Source: Desulfopila aestuarii DSM 18488 (GTDB lineage Bacteria; Desulfobacterota; Desulfobulbia; Desulfobulbales; Desulfocapsaceae). From it: a DNA stretch of 64,000 nucleotides. The notes under the pieces were generated by a model, which was not told the DNA's origin, did not search any database, and saw nothing but the letters and a program-made list of their open reading frames with translations. Shown one piece after another: positions 26,846 through 34,959 of the stretch. The position numbers and the translations under genes were made by a program. Positions within the stretch are counted from its first letter, which is position 1; every line of letters begins with the position of its first letter. Location of the stretch: positions 124,001-188,000 of the forward strand of contig NZ_FRFE01000007.1 in the NCBI RefSeq assembly GCF_900143695.1, given 5' to 3'.

Positions 26846-28063
26846 ATGAAATATCTGATTCTCGTAGGCGACGGTATGGGCGACCATGCCATCGCCGAGC
26901 TTGGCGGTAAAACCCCGTTGGAAGCCGCCAACACCCCGATGATGGATGAGTTGTGCCGGAACGGCGAGCTCTTTTTAAATAAGACTGTACCGGAAGGTTT
27001 CCCGCCCGGCAGCGACGTCGCCAATATGACCCTGCTCGGGTACAGCCCCGCGCTCTATTACACCGGCAGATCTCCGCTCGAAGCCGCCGCCATGGGTGTG
27101 GAACTTGCCGCAGATGAAACCGCCTTTCGGTGCAACACCGTAACTATCAAACGGCACGATGACGGCAAAATCACCATGGTTGATTTCTCCGCCGGCCATA
27201 TCAGCAATGAAGAGTCGCATCAGCTGATCCAAGCCGTCGAAGCCGAATGCGGTGCGGAAATGTTCCACTTTCATCCCGGTGTCAGCTACCGGCACCTGAT
27301 GGTCTTGAAAGGCGATCTTCCCGGCGTTGTCACCGTGCCGCCCCACGATTATATCGAAAAGGATGTCACAGAATATTTCGGCAGATACCTGGAAAATCCT
27401 GCATGGAAAGAGCTCCTTGAAAAAATCGAGAAGATTCTTGCCGAGCATCCGGTCAACCTGAAGCGCATCCACGAAGGCAAGAACCCAGCCAACATGCTCT
27501 GGCTCTGGGGTGAAGGCAAGATGCCCTCTGCACCAACGCTCGTCGAGCGATTCAATATTACCGGCTCCATGATCAGCGCTGTCGATCTGTTAAAAGGCCT
27601 CGGCGTGGTTGGTGGACTTGACGTGATCAATGTGCCGGGTGCCACCGGCTATATCGACACCAACTACGAAGGGAAGGCCCAGGCGGCCATGGACAGCCTT
27701 GCCACCCAGGACTTTGTCTTCGTTCATCTGGAAGCTCCTGATGAAGCAGGGCACCAGGGAAGTCTTGCCGACAAAATTACCGCCATCGAGGATTTTGACA
27801 GCCGTATCGTGCGACCGATCGTCACGCAGCTGCAGGAGAAGGGCGAAGAATTCCGAGTGGTGGTCACCATGGACCATTTTACCCCACTGGCAATCCGCAC
27901 CCACAGTCGCGATCTGGTACCGACCCTGCTCTTTGACAGTCGCGGCACAAAGGCAGCAAGCGGACGGGCCTTTAATGAGAAAGAAGCACTGGCCCATGAC
28001 AGGGAAACGAATAACAGCATCGACCAGGGTCACACCATGATCGAAAAGCTGCTTGAACGGTAG
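26846..28063 (+). CDS. apgM: Cofactor-independent phosphoglycerate mutase, archaeal (ApgM) type
   Basis: 405 residues of the alkaline-phosphatase superfamily. The N-terminal metal site GDGMGDH and the later DEAGHQGSLADKI and TMDHFTPLA regions match ApgM rather than GpmI. It interconverts 2- and 3-phosphoglycerate. Some family members are annotated as homoserine kinase-like (ThrB-associated) because they sit next to hom, and that neighbourhood is seen here; a role in threonine synthesis is an alternative to glycolysis. Confidence 0.9.
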   Translation: MKYLILVGDGMGDHAIAELGGKTPLEAANTPMMDELCRNGELFLNKTVPEGFPPGSDVANMTLLGYSPALYYTGRSPLEAAAMGVELAADETAFRCNTVTIKRHDDGKITMVDFSAGHISNEESHQLIQAVEAECGAEMFHFHPGVSYRHLMVLKGDLPGVVTVPPHDYIEKDVTEYFGRYLENPAWKELLEKIEKILAEHPVNLKRIHEGKNPANMLWLWGEGKMPSAPTLVERFNITGSMISAVDLLKGLGVVGGLDVINVPGATGYIDTNYEGKAQAAMDSLATQDFVFVHLEAPDEAGHQGSLADKITAIEDFDSRIVRPIVTQLQEKGEEFRVVVTMDHFTPLAIRTHSRDLVPTLLFDSRGTKAASGRAFNEKEALAHDRETNNSIDQGHTMIEKLLER

Positions 28064-28073
28064 AATCGAGATC

Positions 28074-28517
28074 ATGGCAAGCAAACACATTCATCACACC
28101 ACAATCAGAGTCCTCTACGGCGACACCGACGCCGGCGGCGTTGTTTATAACGCCAACTACCTCCGCTTTTTTGAACGAGGTCGCACCGAACTCATGCGAG
28201 AATGGGTTCTCCCCTATCGCGAAATCGAAAAACTGGGGTTCATCCTGCCGGTAACAGAATGCTGGAGCCGCTTCAAGGCCCCAGCCTATTACGACGACCT
28301 GATCATTGTCGAAACAGAAGTCGCGGAGCTGAGCCGCCTGAAATGTAAATTCAGCTACCGGATCATGCGAGAAGATGGCAGTGGGAAAAAGCCCAGATTA
28401 CTCGTGAAAGGGTACTCAGTGCATGCTGCGGTCACTCCGGCAGGAAAGCTGACGAGACTCCCGGAAGAGATCATTCAGAAGATGAGCCAATTTGCCGTAG
28501 AGAGCGACCTCAAATAG
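28074..28517 (+). CDS. Acyl-CoA thioesterase, YbgC/FcbC-type hotdog protein
   Basis: 147 residues. The 4HBT motif YGDTDAGGVVYNANYLRFFE carries the catalytic Asp of the family. The start at 28074 (MASKHIHH) is 10 bases after the apgM stop; the seven-codon upstream extension overlaps apgM and is unlikely. YbgC relatives hydrolyse short acyl-CoA or acyl-ACP and often associate with Tol-Pal, but no tol genes are nearby, so the substrate is open. Confidence 0.88.
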   Translation: MASKHIHHTTIRVLYGDTDAGGVVYNANYLRFFERGRTELMREWVLPYREIEKLGFILPVTECWSRFKAPAYYDDLIIVETEVAELSRLKCKFSYRIMREDGSGKKPRLLVKGYSVHAAVTPAGKLTRLPEEIIQKMSQFAVESDLK

Positions 28518-28558
28518 CACCACCCAAAAGTCTCATTTTCCGTTAGGAACGAAATCGG

Positions 28559-28586
28559 TTGACAGAATTTTCAACAAGTGTATAGT
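28559..28586 (+). promoter_or_regulatory. Promoter of first initiator tRNA
   Basis: TTGACA (28559-28564), 16-base spacer, TATAGT (28581-28586), ending 12 bases before the tRNA. The same arrangement precedes the second copy. Confidence 0.8.
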
Positions 28587-28598
28587 AGACGATCTCAA

Positions 28599-28675
<77 letters not shown>

Positions 28676-28685
28676 ATGCCAAGAA

Positions 28686-28717
28686 AAGGAGTCAGGTGAA
28701 AACCTGGCTCCTTTTTT
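28686..28717 (+). terminator. Terminator of first initiator tRNA
   Basis: Stem AAGGAGTCAGGT (28686-28697) / ACCTGGCTCCTT (28702-28713) with one G-T pair, 4-base loop, T run to 28717. Confidence 0.9.
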
Positions 28718-28749
28718 CGTTTCGCTGTTTCCTCATCTCCACCTGTTCT

Positions 28750-28941
28750 TCAAATGGCCTTGACCACTTCAAGTATATCAAGGTATTCATTGATCTTTTC
28801 ATCCTCAGGGCAATTGTAGGTTTTCTTGAGAAACTCTTCAGCAGCCTGCCTGTTCTCCAGATCAATCACCTCATATATTGAAGTGTGGTTAAATATTGCA
28901 TGCGCTTTTTCTATCAGGACATCAATTCGCTTTTCTTCCAT
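28750..28941 (-). CDS. Small acidic protein of unknown function
   Basis: 63 residues from the ATG at 28941, which has GGAGGA 4 bases upstream; a GTG at 28953 would overlap that site. The sequence is Glu/Asp/Lys-rich and predicted alpha-helical, with one Cys and no membrane segment. No family recognised. The strong ribosome site argues for translation. It lies between the two tRNA copies. Confidence 0.6.
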   Translation of the reverse strand: MEEKRIDVLIEKAHAIFNHTSIYEVIDLENRQAAEEFLKKTYNCPEDEKINEYLDILEVVKAI

Positions 28942-29091
28942 ACATTCCTCCACAACTATTGCTCAAGATTGTTAGAGATAAATGTACATCGGATCACCAA
29001 TGAATTCTTGTCACTCCGCGCCAAATATTTTGCATTTTACGCCACCCATGCTAGGCTCTGAACAGACCATCTTACTTATGGAGAAAGCCTC

Positions 29092-30096
29092 ATGCATTTG
29101 ACGAAGCTCGCAAGCATACAACTGGTCAACTGGAATATCCTTGAGGAATATAACCTTGACCCTTTCACAATCTTCACCAAGGTCCAGCTCGACCCCACCC
29201 TTATGCATCATCCAGGTGCGAGATACCCTCTCAGTAGAATTGCCGATCTCTGGGAAGAAATGGAGAAGGTCATTAAAGACCCCTGTTTTGGGCTTCTCGC
29301 TGCAAAAAGATGGCACCCAGCCAACTTTGGCACTCTGGGATATGCCTTACTGATGAGTACTTCACTACGGACAACCCTTGAGCGGCTTATCCGGTTCCAT
29401 CGCGTCATCTCCGATGCTAGATTTGCCTCTTTGTATGAAGAAACAGCAAAAAGCGCACTTGTTTTTGACCTTTCGAATCCCGACGAAGCCCCTTACACTG
29501 CCGCTCGCGAGGACGCAGCCCTCGCCTGGATCATGTCGGTACTAAAAGTTAACTTCCAACGCCCCCTCTCACCTATAAGCGTCAGTTTTACCCATAGCCG
29601 TCCGGAGGAGTGTGCCGGAAAATATTACGAACTGTTCCAGGCACCCATTCACTTTGATGCACCTGCTGCACGTATCGAATTATCCCTCAATGACGCCGAC
29701 AGAATTCTGCCAAGCGGCAACAAAGAGATGCTTGACTTGAAAGAAGAAGTGATGACCGGATACCTTGAGGCAAGAAGTGAAAAATCTCTTGTTGCAAGAG
29801 TGACAAAGTGCATAGTCGAGCATTTGCCTTCAGGAGATGCCACCGTGGAGAAAATCGCTTCTGAGCTGTTTGTCAGCACCAGAAAACTCCAGCGCTTGCT
29901 GCAGGAAGAGGGTACATCATTTCTTACCCTCCTGAATTCAACACGACAAAGCATCGCCGAGCAGTACGTCCAAAATAAAAATATGGACCTGACGGAAATT
30001 GCCTTCCTTCTTGGCTTTTCCGACCAGAGCACCTTCTCGCGATCATTTAAAAGATGGACGGGACGGTCCCCACGGGCGTTCCGCTCAGCCAATTAG
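29092..30096 (+). CDS. AraC-family transcriptional regulator (OruR/ArgR-like N-terminus)
   Basis: 334 residues. The N-terminal two-thirds is the Arabinose_bd-type ligand region found in OruR-like regulators (GTLGYALLMSTSLRTTLE, HSRPEE). The C-terminal 100 residues hold the two helix-turn-helix units of AraC proteins (SELFVSTRKLQRLLQEEGTS and IAFLLGFSDQSTFSRSFKRW, ending GRSPRAFR). The ligand is unknown. The next gene starts 56 bases downstream and is a plausible target or co-transcribed partner. Confidence 0.92.
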   Translation: MHLTKLASIQLVNWNILEEYNLDPFTIFTKVQLDPTLMHHPGARYPLSRIADLWEEMEKVIKDPCFGLLAAKRWHPANFGTLGYALLMSTSLRTTLERLIRFHRVISDARFASLYEETAKSALVFDLSNPDEAPYTAAREDAALAWIMSVLKVNFQRPLSPISVSFTHSRPEECAGKYYELFQAPIHFDAPAARIELSLNDADRILPSGNKEMLDLKEEVMTGYLEARSEKSLVARVTKCIVEHLPSGDATVEKIASELFVSTRKLQRLLQEEGTSFLTLLNSTRQSIAEQYVQNKNMDLTEIAFLLGFSDQSTFSRSFKRWTGRSPRAFRSAN

Positions 30097-30152
30097 TGAA
30101 AGAGACGTACAGATCTTTTCAATCAAACTCTTCCATCAATAATCGTATTGCT

Positions 30153-31025
30153 ATGACTGAAATCATTCAACAGATAGATTCATGGATGGACAATCCAGCT
30201 AATAACTCGCTGGAACCTGGCTCAGATGTCCCAGCTTTTGCAAGACCGCTGGTCGGATTTGCCTTGGGAGAAGATGATCTCTTTCGCTTTTTGAAAACAG
30301 ATATTGGATCTGACTTTTACTGGACGCCCGAACAAGCCTTTTCACTGGCATATCCGGATGAGCGGGTTGGGGCGACCGAACTGACTGTTATCACCTGGAT
30401 CCTGCCGCAAACTAAACAGACACGACTGGCACACAGGAAAGCGGTGAATATGCCATCCATTGAATGGAGCAAAACACGACATTATGGCGAGAAGGTCAAT
30501 GAAAATCTGCGCAGGCATGTTGTCGATCTTTTCAGGTCAAAAGGCTATCAGGCCTGTGCGCCGGTATTACTTCCCCAATGGTCAAGAGCACAATCGGAAA
30601 AATATGGATTTGCCTCTTCATGGTCGGAGCGCCACGCTGCCCATGTATGCGGACTCGGCACATTCGGCTTGTCTGATGGTTTGATTACACCGGCAGGAAA
30701 AGCTGTCCGGGTTGGCTCAGTGATTGTCCGTAAACGATACCCACCCACCCCCAGAACGTACACAAACCATTATGAATGGTGCCTATTTTATTCCCGAGGC
30801 AAATGCCAGGCCTGCATTGAGCGCTGCCCGGCAGGAGCGATTTCTAAGGTCGGACATGATAAGGCCAAATGCAAAGCCTATATCCGTGATGTAACTGCGG
30901 TCCATGTGGAGCAGGAGCAACTGGGATTCAAGGTGAACAGTTGTGGCTTTTGCCAGACAAAGGTTCCTTGCGAAAACAGAAATCCCCTTGTCGGAAAAAC
31001 ATTCAAGGCAGAAGATCTACGATAA
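30153..31025 (+). CDS. 4Fe-4S protein related to epoxyqueuosine reductase (QueG-like)
   Basis: 290 residues from the ATG at 30153; the longer frame overlaps araC and is rejected. The C-terminal third has CQACIERCPAGAIS, one four-cysteine cluster, plus scattered cysteines (CKAYI, SCGFCQTKVPC) that could complete a second cluster. The body has the WSERHAAHVCGLGTFGLSDGL region seen in QueG and reductive-dehalogenase-like proteins. It lacks some QueG features, so a redox role other than queuosine synthesis is likely. Cytoplasmic, no signal peptide. Confidence 0.75.
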   Translation: MTEIIQQIDSWMDNPANNSLEPGSDVPAFARPLVGFALGEDDLFRFLKTDIGSDFYWTPEQAFSLAYPDERVGATELTVITWILPQTKQTRLAHRKAVNMPSIEWSKTRHYGEKVNENLRRHVVDLFRSKGYQACAPVLLPQWSRAQSEKYGFASSWSERHAAHVCGLGTFGLSDGLITPAGKAVRVGSVIVRKRYPPTPRTYTNHYEWCLFYSRGKCQACIERCPAGAISKVGHDKAKCKAYIRDVTAVHVEQEQLGFKVNSCGFCQTKVPCENRNPLVGKTFKAEDLR

Positions 31026-31036
31026 TTGCTCTCTCT

Positions 31037-31426
31037 TTAAAAGATCAACTTCAGGACATAGTCAATAATAACCCAACTGACGCCCAGAATCGCCAGCAAC
31101 AGGATTGATTTCCAAAGGCTGTTTCGTGCCCGGACGAGGTAAACCGTAGTTACTTCTCCTTCCTCCAATGAATCGACACTGAAAAAATCCGGCTTACTGT
31201 TTGGAGCCTGAATCTCTACCACATCTCCAAAACTCACTTCGGGTGCTTCATGATATACGTGATCAATTGGAAATTCAGCACCGTCAGTTTTGTTCACGAA
31301 GCGATACACAACATCAACGCGATCTTCAGATGTATCCTCCGCAGGCGTTATTGATTCAATTGTCGGATTTTTTTCAGGACTCTGGCGACAATCGTTTTCA
31401 GACCTGTCTTCAGGTGCATTGCTCAT
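31037..31426 (-). CDS. Tail-anchored membrane protein of unknown function
   Basis: 129 residues: an acidic, low-complexity N-terminus, a middle beta-rich part (about 38-95, VVYRFVNKTDGAEFPIDHV) and a single C-terminal membrane helix (about 105-125). No family recognised and no clear ribosome site, so the start is tentative. It converges on the QueG-like gene (11 bases between stops). Confidence 0.55.
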   Translation of the reverse strand: MSNAPEDRSENDCRQSPEKNPTIESITPAEDTSEDRVDVVYRFVNKTDGAEFPIDHVYHEAPEVSFGDVVEIQAPNSKPDFFSVDSLEEGEVTTVYLVRARNSLWKSILLLAILGVSWVIIDYVLKLIF

Positions 31427-31634
31427 AGTGGTTTGTACTCCACATGCGGCTCAGGATTTTTTATGAATGGCTTCATCGATGAAATAATCGGCTCAGGAAA
31501 TTTGTACAACAAGATAGTGCTGCGCGAACCATTTCTCTGTTATCCGTCTTTATACTCAGATGGGCATTTCCAGCCGCTTCCACGTGACCTCAAAGCACTC
31601 AGGAAACAAACCAAAAGGAAAATCGAGATACCGT

Positions 31635-31662
31635 TTGACACCTCTGGCAAACGGTGTATAGT
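31635..31662 (+). promoter_or_regulatory. Promoter of second initiator tRNA
   Basis: TTGACA (31635-31640), 16-base spacer, TATAGT (31657-31662); same spacing and position as for copy 1, though the spacer sequence differs. Confidence 0.8.
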
Positions 31663-31674
31663 AGGCGACCTCAA

Positions 31675-31751
<77 letters not shown>

Positions 31752-31759
31752 AATAGATA

Positions 31760-31796
31760 AAGCGGTTAAGCCATTTTGGCTTAACCGCTTTTTTTT
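31760..31796 (+). terminator. Terminator of second initiator tRNA
   Basis: Perfect 14-base stem AAGCGGTTAAGCCA (31760-31773) / TGGCTTAACCGCTT (31777-31790), 3-base loop, T run to 31796. Unrelated in sequence to the terminator of copy 1. Confidence 0.92.
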
Positions 31797-32285
31797 ATGC
31801 TATTTTACCAACAACCGCTTTTTAGCAAATACAAAAAAAATAACAATCGGGCATCCCAGAGATTCCCAAAACGGTGCTGAGCCACCATTTCAACAGTCTC
31901 GTCCAAACCACAGCATATCAGAAATGATAGGCTCCATCCGCGAAGATGTTGGAAAAAATGCAGATTCCTGTATATTGCATTTGCCTCTCTCATATTTTCC
32001 TGTAAGATTACAGTGTATTTGCATAAGTCGGCACTGCTGCAGGACGATTGTTACAAGGTATGCTGTTACCCAGATACTAACATAGCACCAGCATTGATAC
32101 TGTTAACCGGCCTATTTTGCAAACGCCCGAGTATCTATCGCGCAATCACGTAACATGTTGTTTTGCTGTACCAATTACGCACGTTCAAGGAATTTGAAAA
32201 AGTTCATCTTGATGAAATGAGGGGCCGGTCGTTTCCAATCTCGACCACTTCCTCAAATACAAGCCACGCTATGGAGGATAATCTC
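31797..32285. other. Intergenic region upstream of the VWA/OmpA gene
   Basis: About 490 AT-rich bases. A 62-codon minus-strand frame (31805-31993) has a weak AGGAA ahead of its ATG but no recognisable protein features, and is not called. Confidence 0.4.
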
Positions 32286-33359
32286 ATGCGTATTCGAAGA
32301 GTTGTATTTGCCTTGCTGTGGGCCATCGTCTTCGCTCTGGCAACTACTGATCTGGTTCTGGCCGCTTCGGCCATGGTTGATGGCGGGGAGGAGGTGTGCC
32401 TGGTACGAAGAGCGGATAATTTTCTTATCCTCTATGATCGGTCCGGCTCCATGGCCGAAAAGCACAATGGCACCATCATGACCAAAATGCAGGGAGAGAG
32501 AAAGATTCTCCTGGAAAAAAATGCCACTCTTCCCGACATGAACTGGCAGGCCGGTATTTATTCCTTCACCCCTGCAGGCGAGCTGACCAATCTGGTCGAG
32601 TACTATCCGATGCAGCAGTATGACAAGAAGAAATTCAGCTGGACCCTGATCAAGATGCCGCTTGAGCCCAAAGGGCCAACCATGCTGCAGGCGGGATTGC
32701 TCAAACTTGATGACGTGCTCTCCGGCCTGAATGGCAGAACGGTGGTCTTTCTCTTCACCGACGGTCAGCACACCCCGGTTGACGCTTTTCCGGCTCCAGG
32801 TGCGATCGCCAGAAATATCGCGAAAAAGCATGATGTTTGCTACGGCGTCATCAACACCGGCACCAAGAGTCAGGAACTGGCGACAATTGCTTCCATTGCC
32901 TCAGCTACCCCCTGCTCTTATTCTGTCGGTTTCGACACATTGCTGGGCAATCCTGAATGGATGACCAACGCCCTGTTTGAGGTTACGGATCAGAGCCCTT
33001 GCGGTGATATAATCGGCCATGTTTTCCAGAACATCCATTTCGACTTCGACAAGGACTACCTCAAACCTGAGTACTATCAGTCATTAAACGATGCGGCCGC
33101 CGTTTTGCGCGAAAACCCGCAGACACAGATCGTGTTGGCAGGCCATACCGACAGCATCGGCACCAAACAGTATAATATGGGTCTCTCCCATCGACGGGCC
33201 GCCGCCGTTCGCGACTATCTGGTAAATAGTGCCGGTGTCGCCAAAGAGCGGATTACTCTTTCCGGTTTTGGTTTCAGCGAGCCGATTGCTACGAACAAGA
33301 CCTCTGAAGGACGCGCTTTGAACCGTAGGGTCCAGGGCATCATAACCGGCTTGAAATAA
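32286..33359 (+). CDS. Secreted VWA-like / OmpA-family peptidoglycan-associated protein
   Basis: 357 residues. The start at 32286 follows GGAGG and opens a signal peptide (about 1-29, LATTDLVLAASA). The N-terminal part is von Willebrand A-like with a MIDAS DRSGS at 51-55 and FTDGQ later. The C-terminal 110 residues are an OmpA_C domain (FDFDKDYLKPE, LAGHTDSIGTKQYNMGLSHRRA) that binds diaminopimelate in the wall. Probably periplasmic or outer-membrane associated, linking a metal-dependent adhesion domain to peptidoglycan. Single gene with its own terminator. Confidence 0.88.
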   Translation: MRIRRVVFALLWAIVFALATTDLVLAASAMVDGGEEVCLVRRADNFLILYDRSGSMAEKHNGTIMTKMQGERKILLEKNATLPDMNWQAGIYSFTPAGELTNLVEYYPMQQYDKKKFSWTLIKMPLEPKGPTMLQAGLLKLDDVLSGLNGRTVVFLFTDGQHTPVDAFPAPGAIARNIAKKHDVCYGVINTGTKSQELATIASIASATPCSYSVGFDTLLGNPEWMTNALFEVTDQSPCGDIIGHVFQNIHFDFDKDYLKPEYYQSLNDAAAVLRENPQTQIVLAGHTDSIGTKQYNMGLSHRRAAAVRDYLVNSAGVAKERITLSGFGFSEPIATNKTSEGRALNRRVQGIITGLK

Positions 33360-33382
33360 ATTCTGCACCGTATAGCGAAAAA

Positions 33383-33417
33383 AGCCGGCAACTCTTGCGA
33401 GTTGCCGGCTTTTTTTT
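33383..33417 (+). terminator. Terminator of the VWA/OmpA gene
   Basis: Perfect 12-base stem AGCCGGCAACTC (33383-33394) / GAGTTGCCGGCT (33399-33410), 4-base loop, T run. Confidence 0.92.
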
Positions 33418-33564
33418 ATTATAACCCGTGTTCTCAGCTATTAGGGCTTATCTGAAGTAGTACCCCCCCGCTCCATACGTGGTCATTTTCCATACAGGCC
33501 GATCCATTTGTATCCAAGGTAACTTGAAGAATTCCATAGTCCATTCAAGAACATGGCTTTCGTT

Positions 33565-33861
33565 TTATTTTGTACAGACAAATTTCCCTGGCTCAGAGGC
33601 TTGAGTCAGACAGTTCAGAACCGTATCCTGTGCCTCCTGGCTCAGTTTACCTCGCGCCCCCATTTCTTTGACTATTTCCGGCCAATTGGCATCAGACTCA
33701 GCCAGCTCATGGCAGATTCTTTCAGTAGAATGGCATTTGGTACAGCTGGTTTCAATCGTTGTCTTGCAGGCGGCATCATCGATATCCTGACCAACACTCC
33801 AAGAAGCAATGCAGAGTGGAACCGATACCAACAGGGCCGAAAGCAACATTTTTCTCATCAT
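33565..33861 (-). CDS. Small periplasmic monoheme cytochrome c-like protein
   Basis: 98 residues. The ATG at 33861 follows AAGGAG and opens a signal peptide (about 1-24). One heme-binding CTKCH (40-44) is present; other cysteines are scattered (Cys32, later CHEL and NCL), and a distal Met is available in KEMGAR. Length fits a minimal monoheme c-type cytochrome or a cytochrome-like sensor. The partner is unknown. Confidence 0.82.
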   Translation of the reverse strand: MMRKMLLSALLVSVPLCIASWSVGQDIDDAACKTTIETSCTKCHSTERICHELAESDANWPEIVKEMGARGKLSQEAQDTVLNCLTQASEPGKFVCTK

Positions 33862-34035
33862 CGTGTTCTCCTTTTGAGAATCAGAGGGACAAAAATCCAA
33901 ACAATCCAAAACGACAACAGCGCAATAACTACCTGCCAGAAAAACCACACAGGAAGAAAATCATGCACTCCATTTTACTCTACCTTTTGTCAGGAAAACA
34001 GGGCAAGATAATTGTAGAGCGCATTTTGCAGAATA

Positions 34036-34203
34036 TTATGCATCTTTTACCTGTAAAAATTTATCCCGATACTCCCTCGGGGACAAGCTGGTATGTCGCT
34101 TAAATAATCGTCGGAAGGTACCGCCATCCTCATAGCCGACCCGACGTGTTATCTCTTCACTACCCCGAGGTCTATTTTCAAATGCGACATCCGGCAGTTG
34201 ATG
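34036..34203 (-). pseudogene. C-terminal remnant of an AraC/GlxA-type regulator
   Basis: The minus strand encodes, without interruption, the second helix-turn-helix of an AraC-family regulator: EEITRRVGYEDGGTFRRL, then FKRHTSLSPREYRDKF and a stop at 34036. An in-frame TGA at 34204-34206 closes the frame on the N-terminal side and no start or upstream domain is found. About 56 codons survive of a gene normally near 320. It sits between the cytochrome and dtxR genes. Confidence 0.78.
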
Positions 34204-34281
34204 TCATAATAGCATATCAAAACGGATACAAAGCTTGAGGGAAAACAACTGCAAGACCAACAATACGTCCATTTCTCATAC

Positions 34282-34944
34282 TCAGAGTAAAAGGCAGCTC
34301 GTCTTCCAGACAAAGATATTTTTGACAATCTCGGGATCAAGTGCCAGCTCGGTGTTCTCAAAACGTACACAGAACGCCGGGGAGGTGCGATGCACCGTTA
34401 CCGTTACTCCAGGACTCAGGCCAAAGGAAAGCAACTGGTGCAGGTTCGAATGGCTGCCCGGCTTGATATATGTTATCCGTCCCTGCTCGCCTGGTGCCAG
34501 CTCGATCAGGCTGGTAACAGTATTCTGCACCTCCCGCGAGAGGCTGCGGCAGCAGTTACCTGGCGGAATCGGTTTGCCGTCGGGGCACATCTCAGGATGG
34601 CCAAGAAGGGTGCAAATCGATTCTTCCACCTCCTCCTGTAAAGAATGCTCGACCTGACAGGCGATCTCGTCCATCTTGTGTTTTTTCACCTTGAGAATAG
34701 AGGTGACCAGTACCTCAGCTAAACGATGCCTCCGGATAATCTGCTCGCCAAGTTTTTCGCCTTCATGGGTGAAATGGATATCGTTGTCACTGATCAGGAT
34801 CATCCGGCTTTTCTGCAGTTCAGCCAGCTCGCTTTCGGAGAACTGGATACAGCAGTTATCACGCACCGCCTGCAGCGTGGACTGCTTCTTCTCCCGTGCC
34901 ACCCACATCGCTTCCAGAATTTCTTCAAGTCGTTCATTGAGCAT
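34282..34944 (-). CDS. DtxR/MntR-family metal-dependent regulator with FeoA-like domain
   Basis: 220 residues: an N-terminal winged helix (about 1-65), the metal-binding and dimerisation segment with His/Glu/Cys ligands (HRLAEVLV, EIACQVEHSLQEEVEESICTLLGHP), and a C-terminal SH3/FeoA-like domain (about 150-220). It lies 15 bases downstream of feoB on the same strand, so it most likely senses Fe(II) and controls the transporter. The palindrome at 37140-37159 is the obvious operator candidate. Confidence 0.88.
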   Translation of the reverse strand: MLNERLEEILEAMWVAREKKQSTLQAVRDNCCIQFSESELAELQKSRMILISDNDIHFTHEGEKLGEQIIRRHRLAEVLVTSILKVKKHKMDEIACQVEHSLQEEVEESICTLLGHPEMCPDGKPIPPGNCCRSLSREVQNTVTSLIELAPGEQGRITYIKPGSHSNLHQLLSFGLSPGVTVTVHRTSPAFCVRFENTELALDPEIVKNIFVWKTSCLLL

Positions 34945-34959
34945 ATCGATGTATCCTTT

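Noticed and set aside
31805-31993. Minus-strand frame of 62 codons downstream of the second tRNA
   Set aside because: Weak ribosome site only; no recognisable family or clear membrane or soluble pattern.
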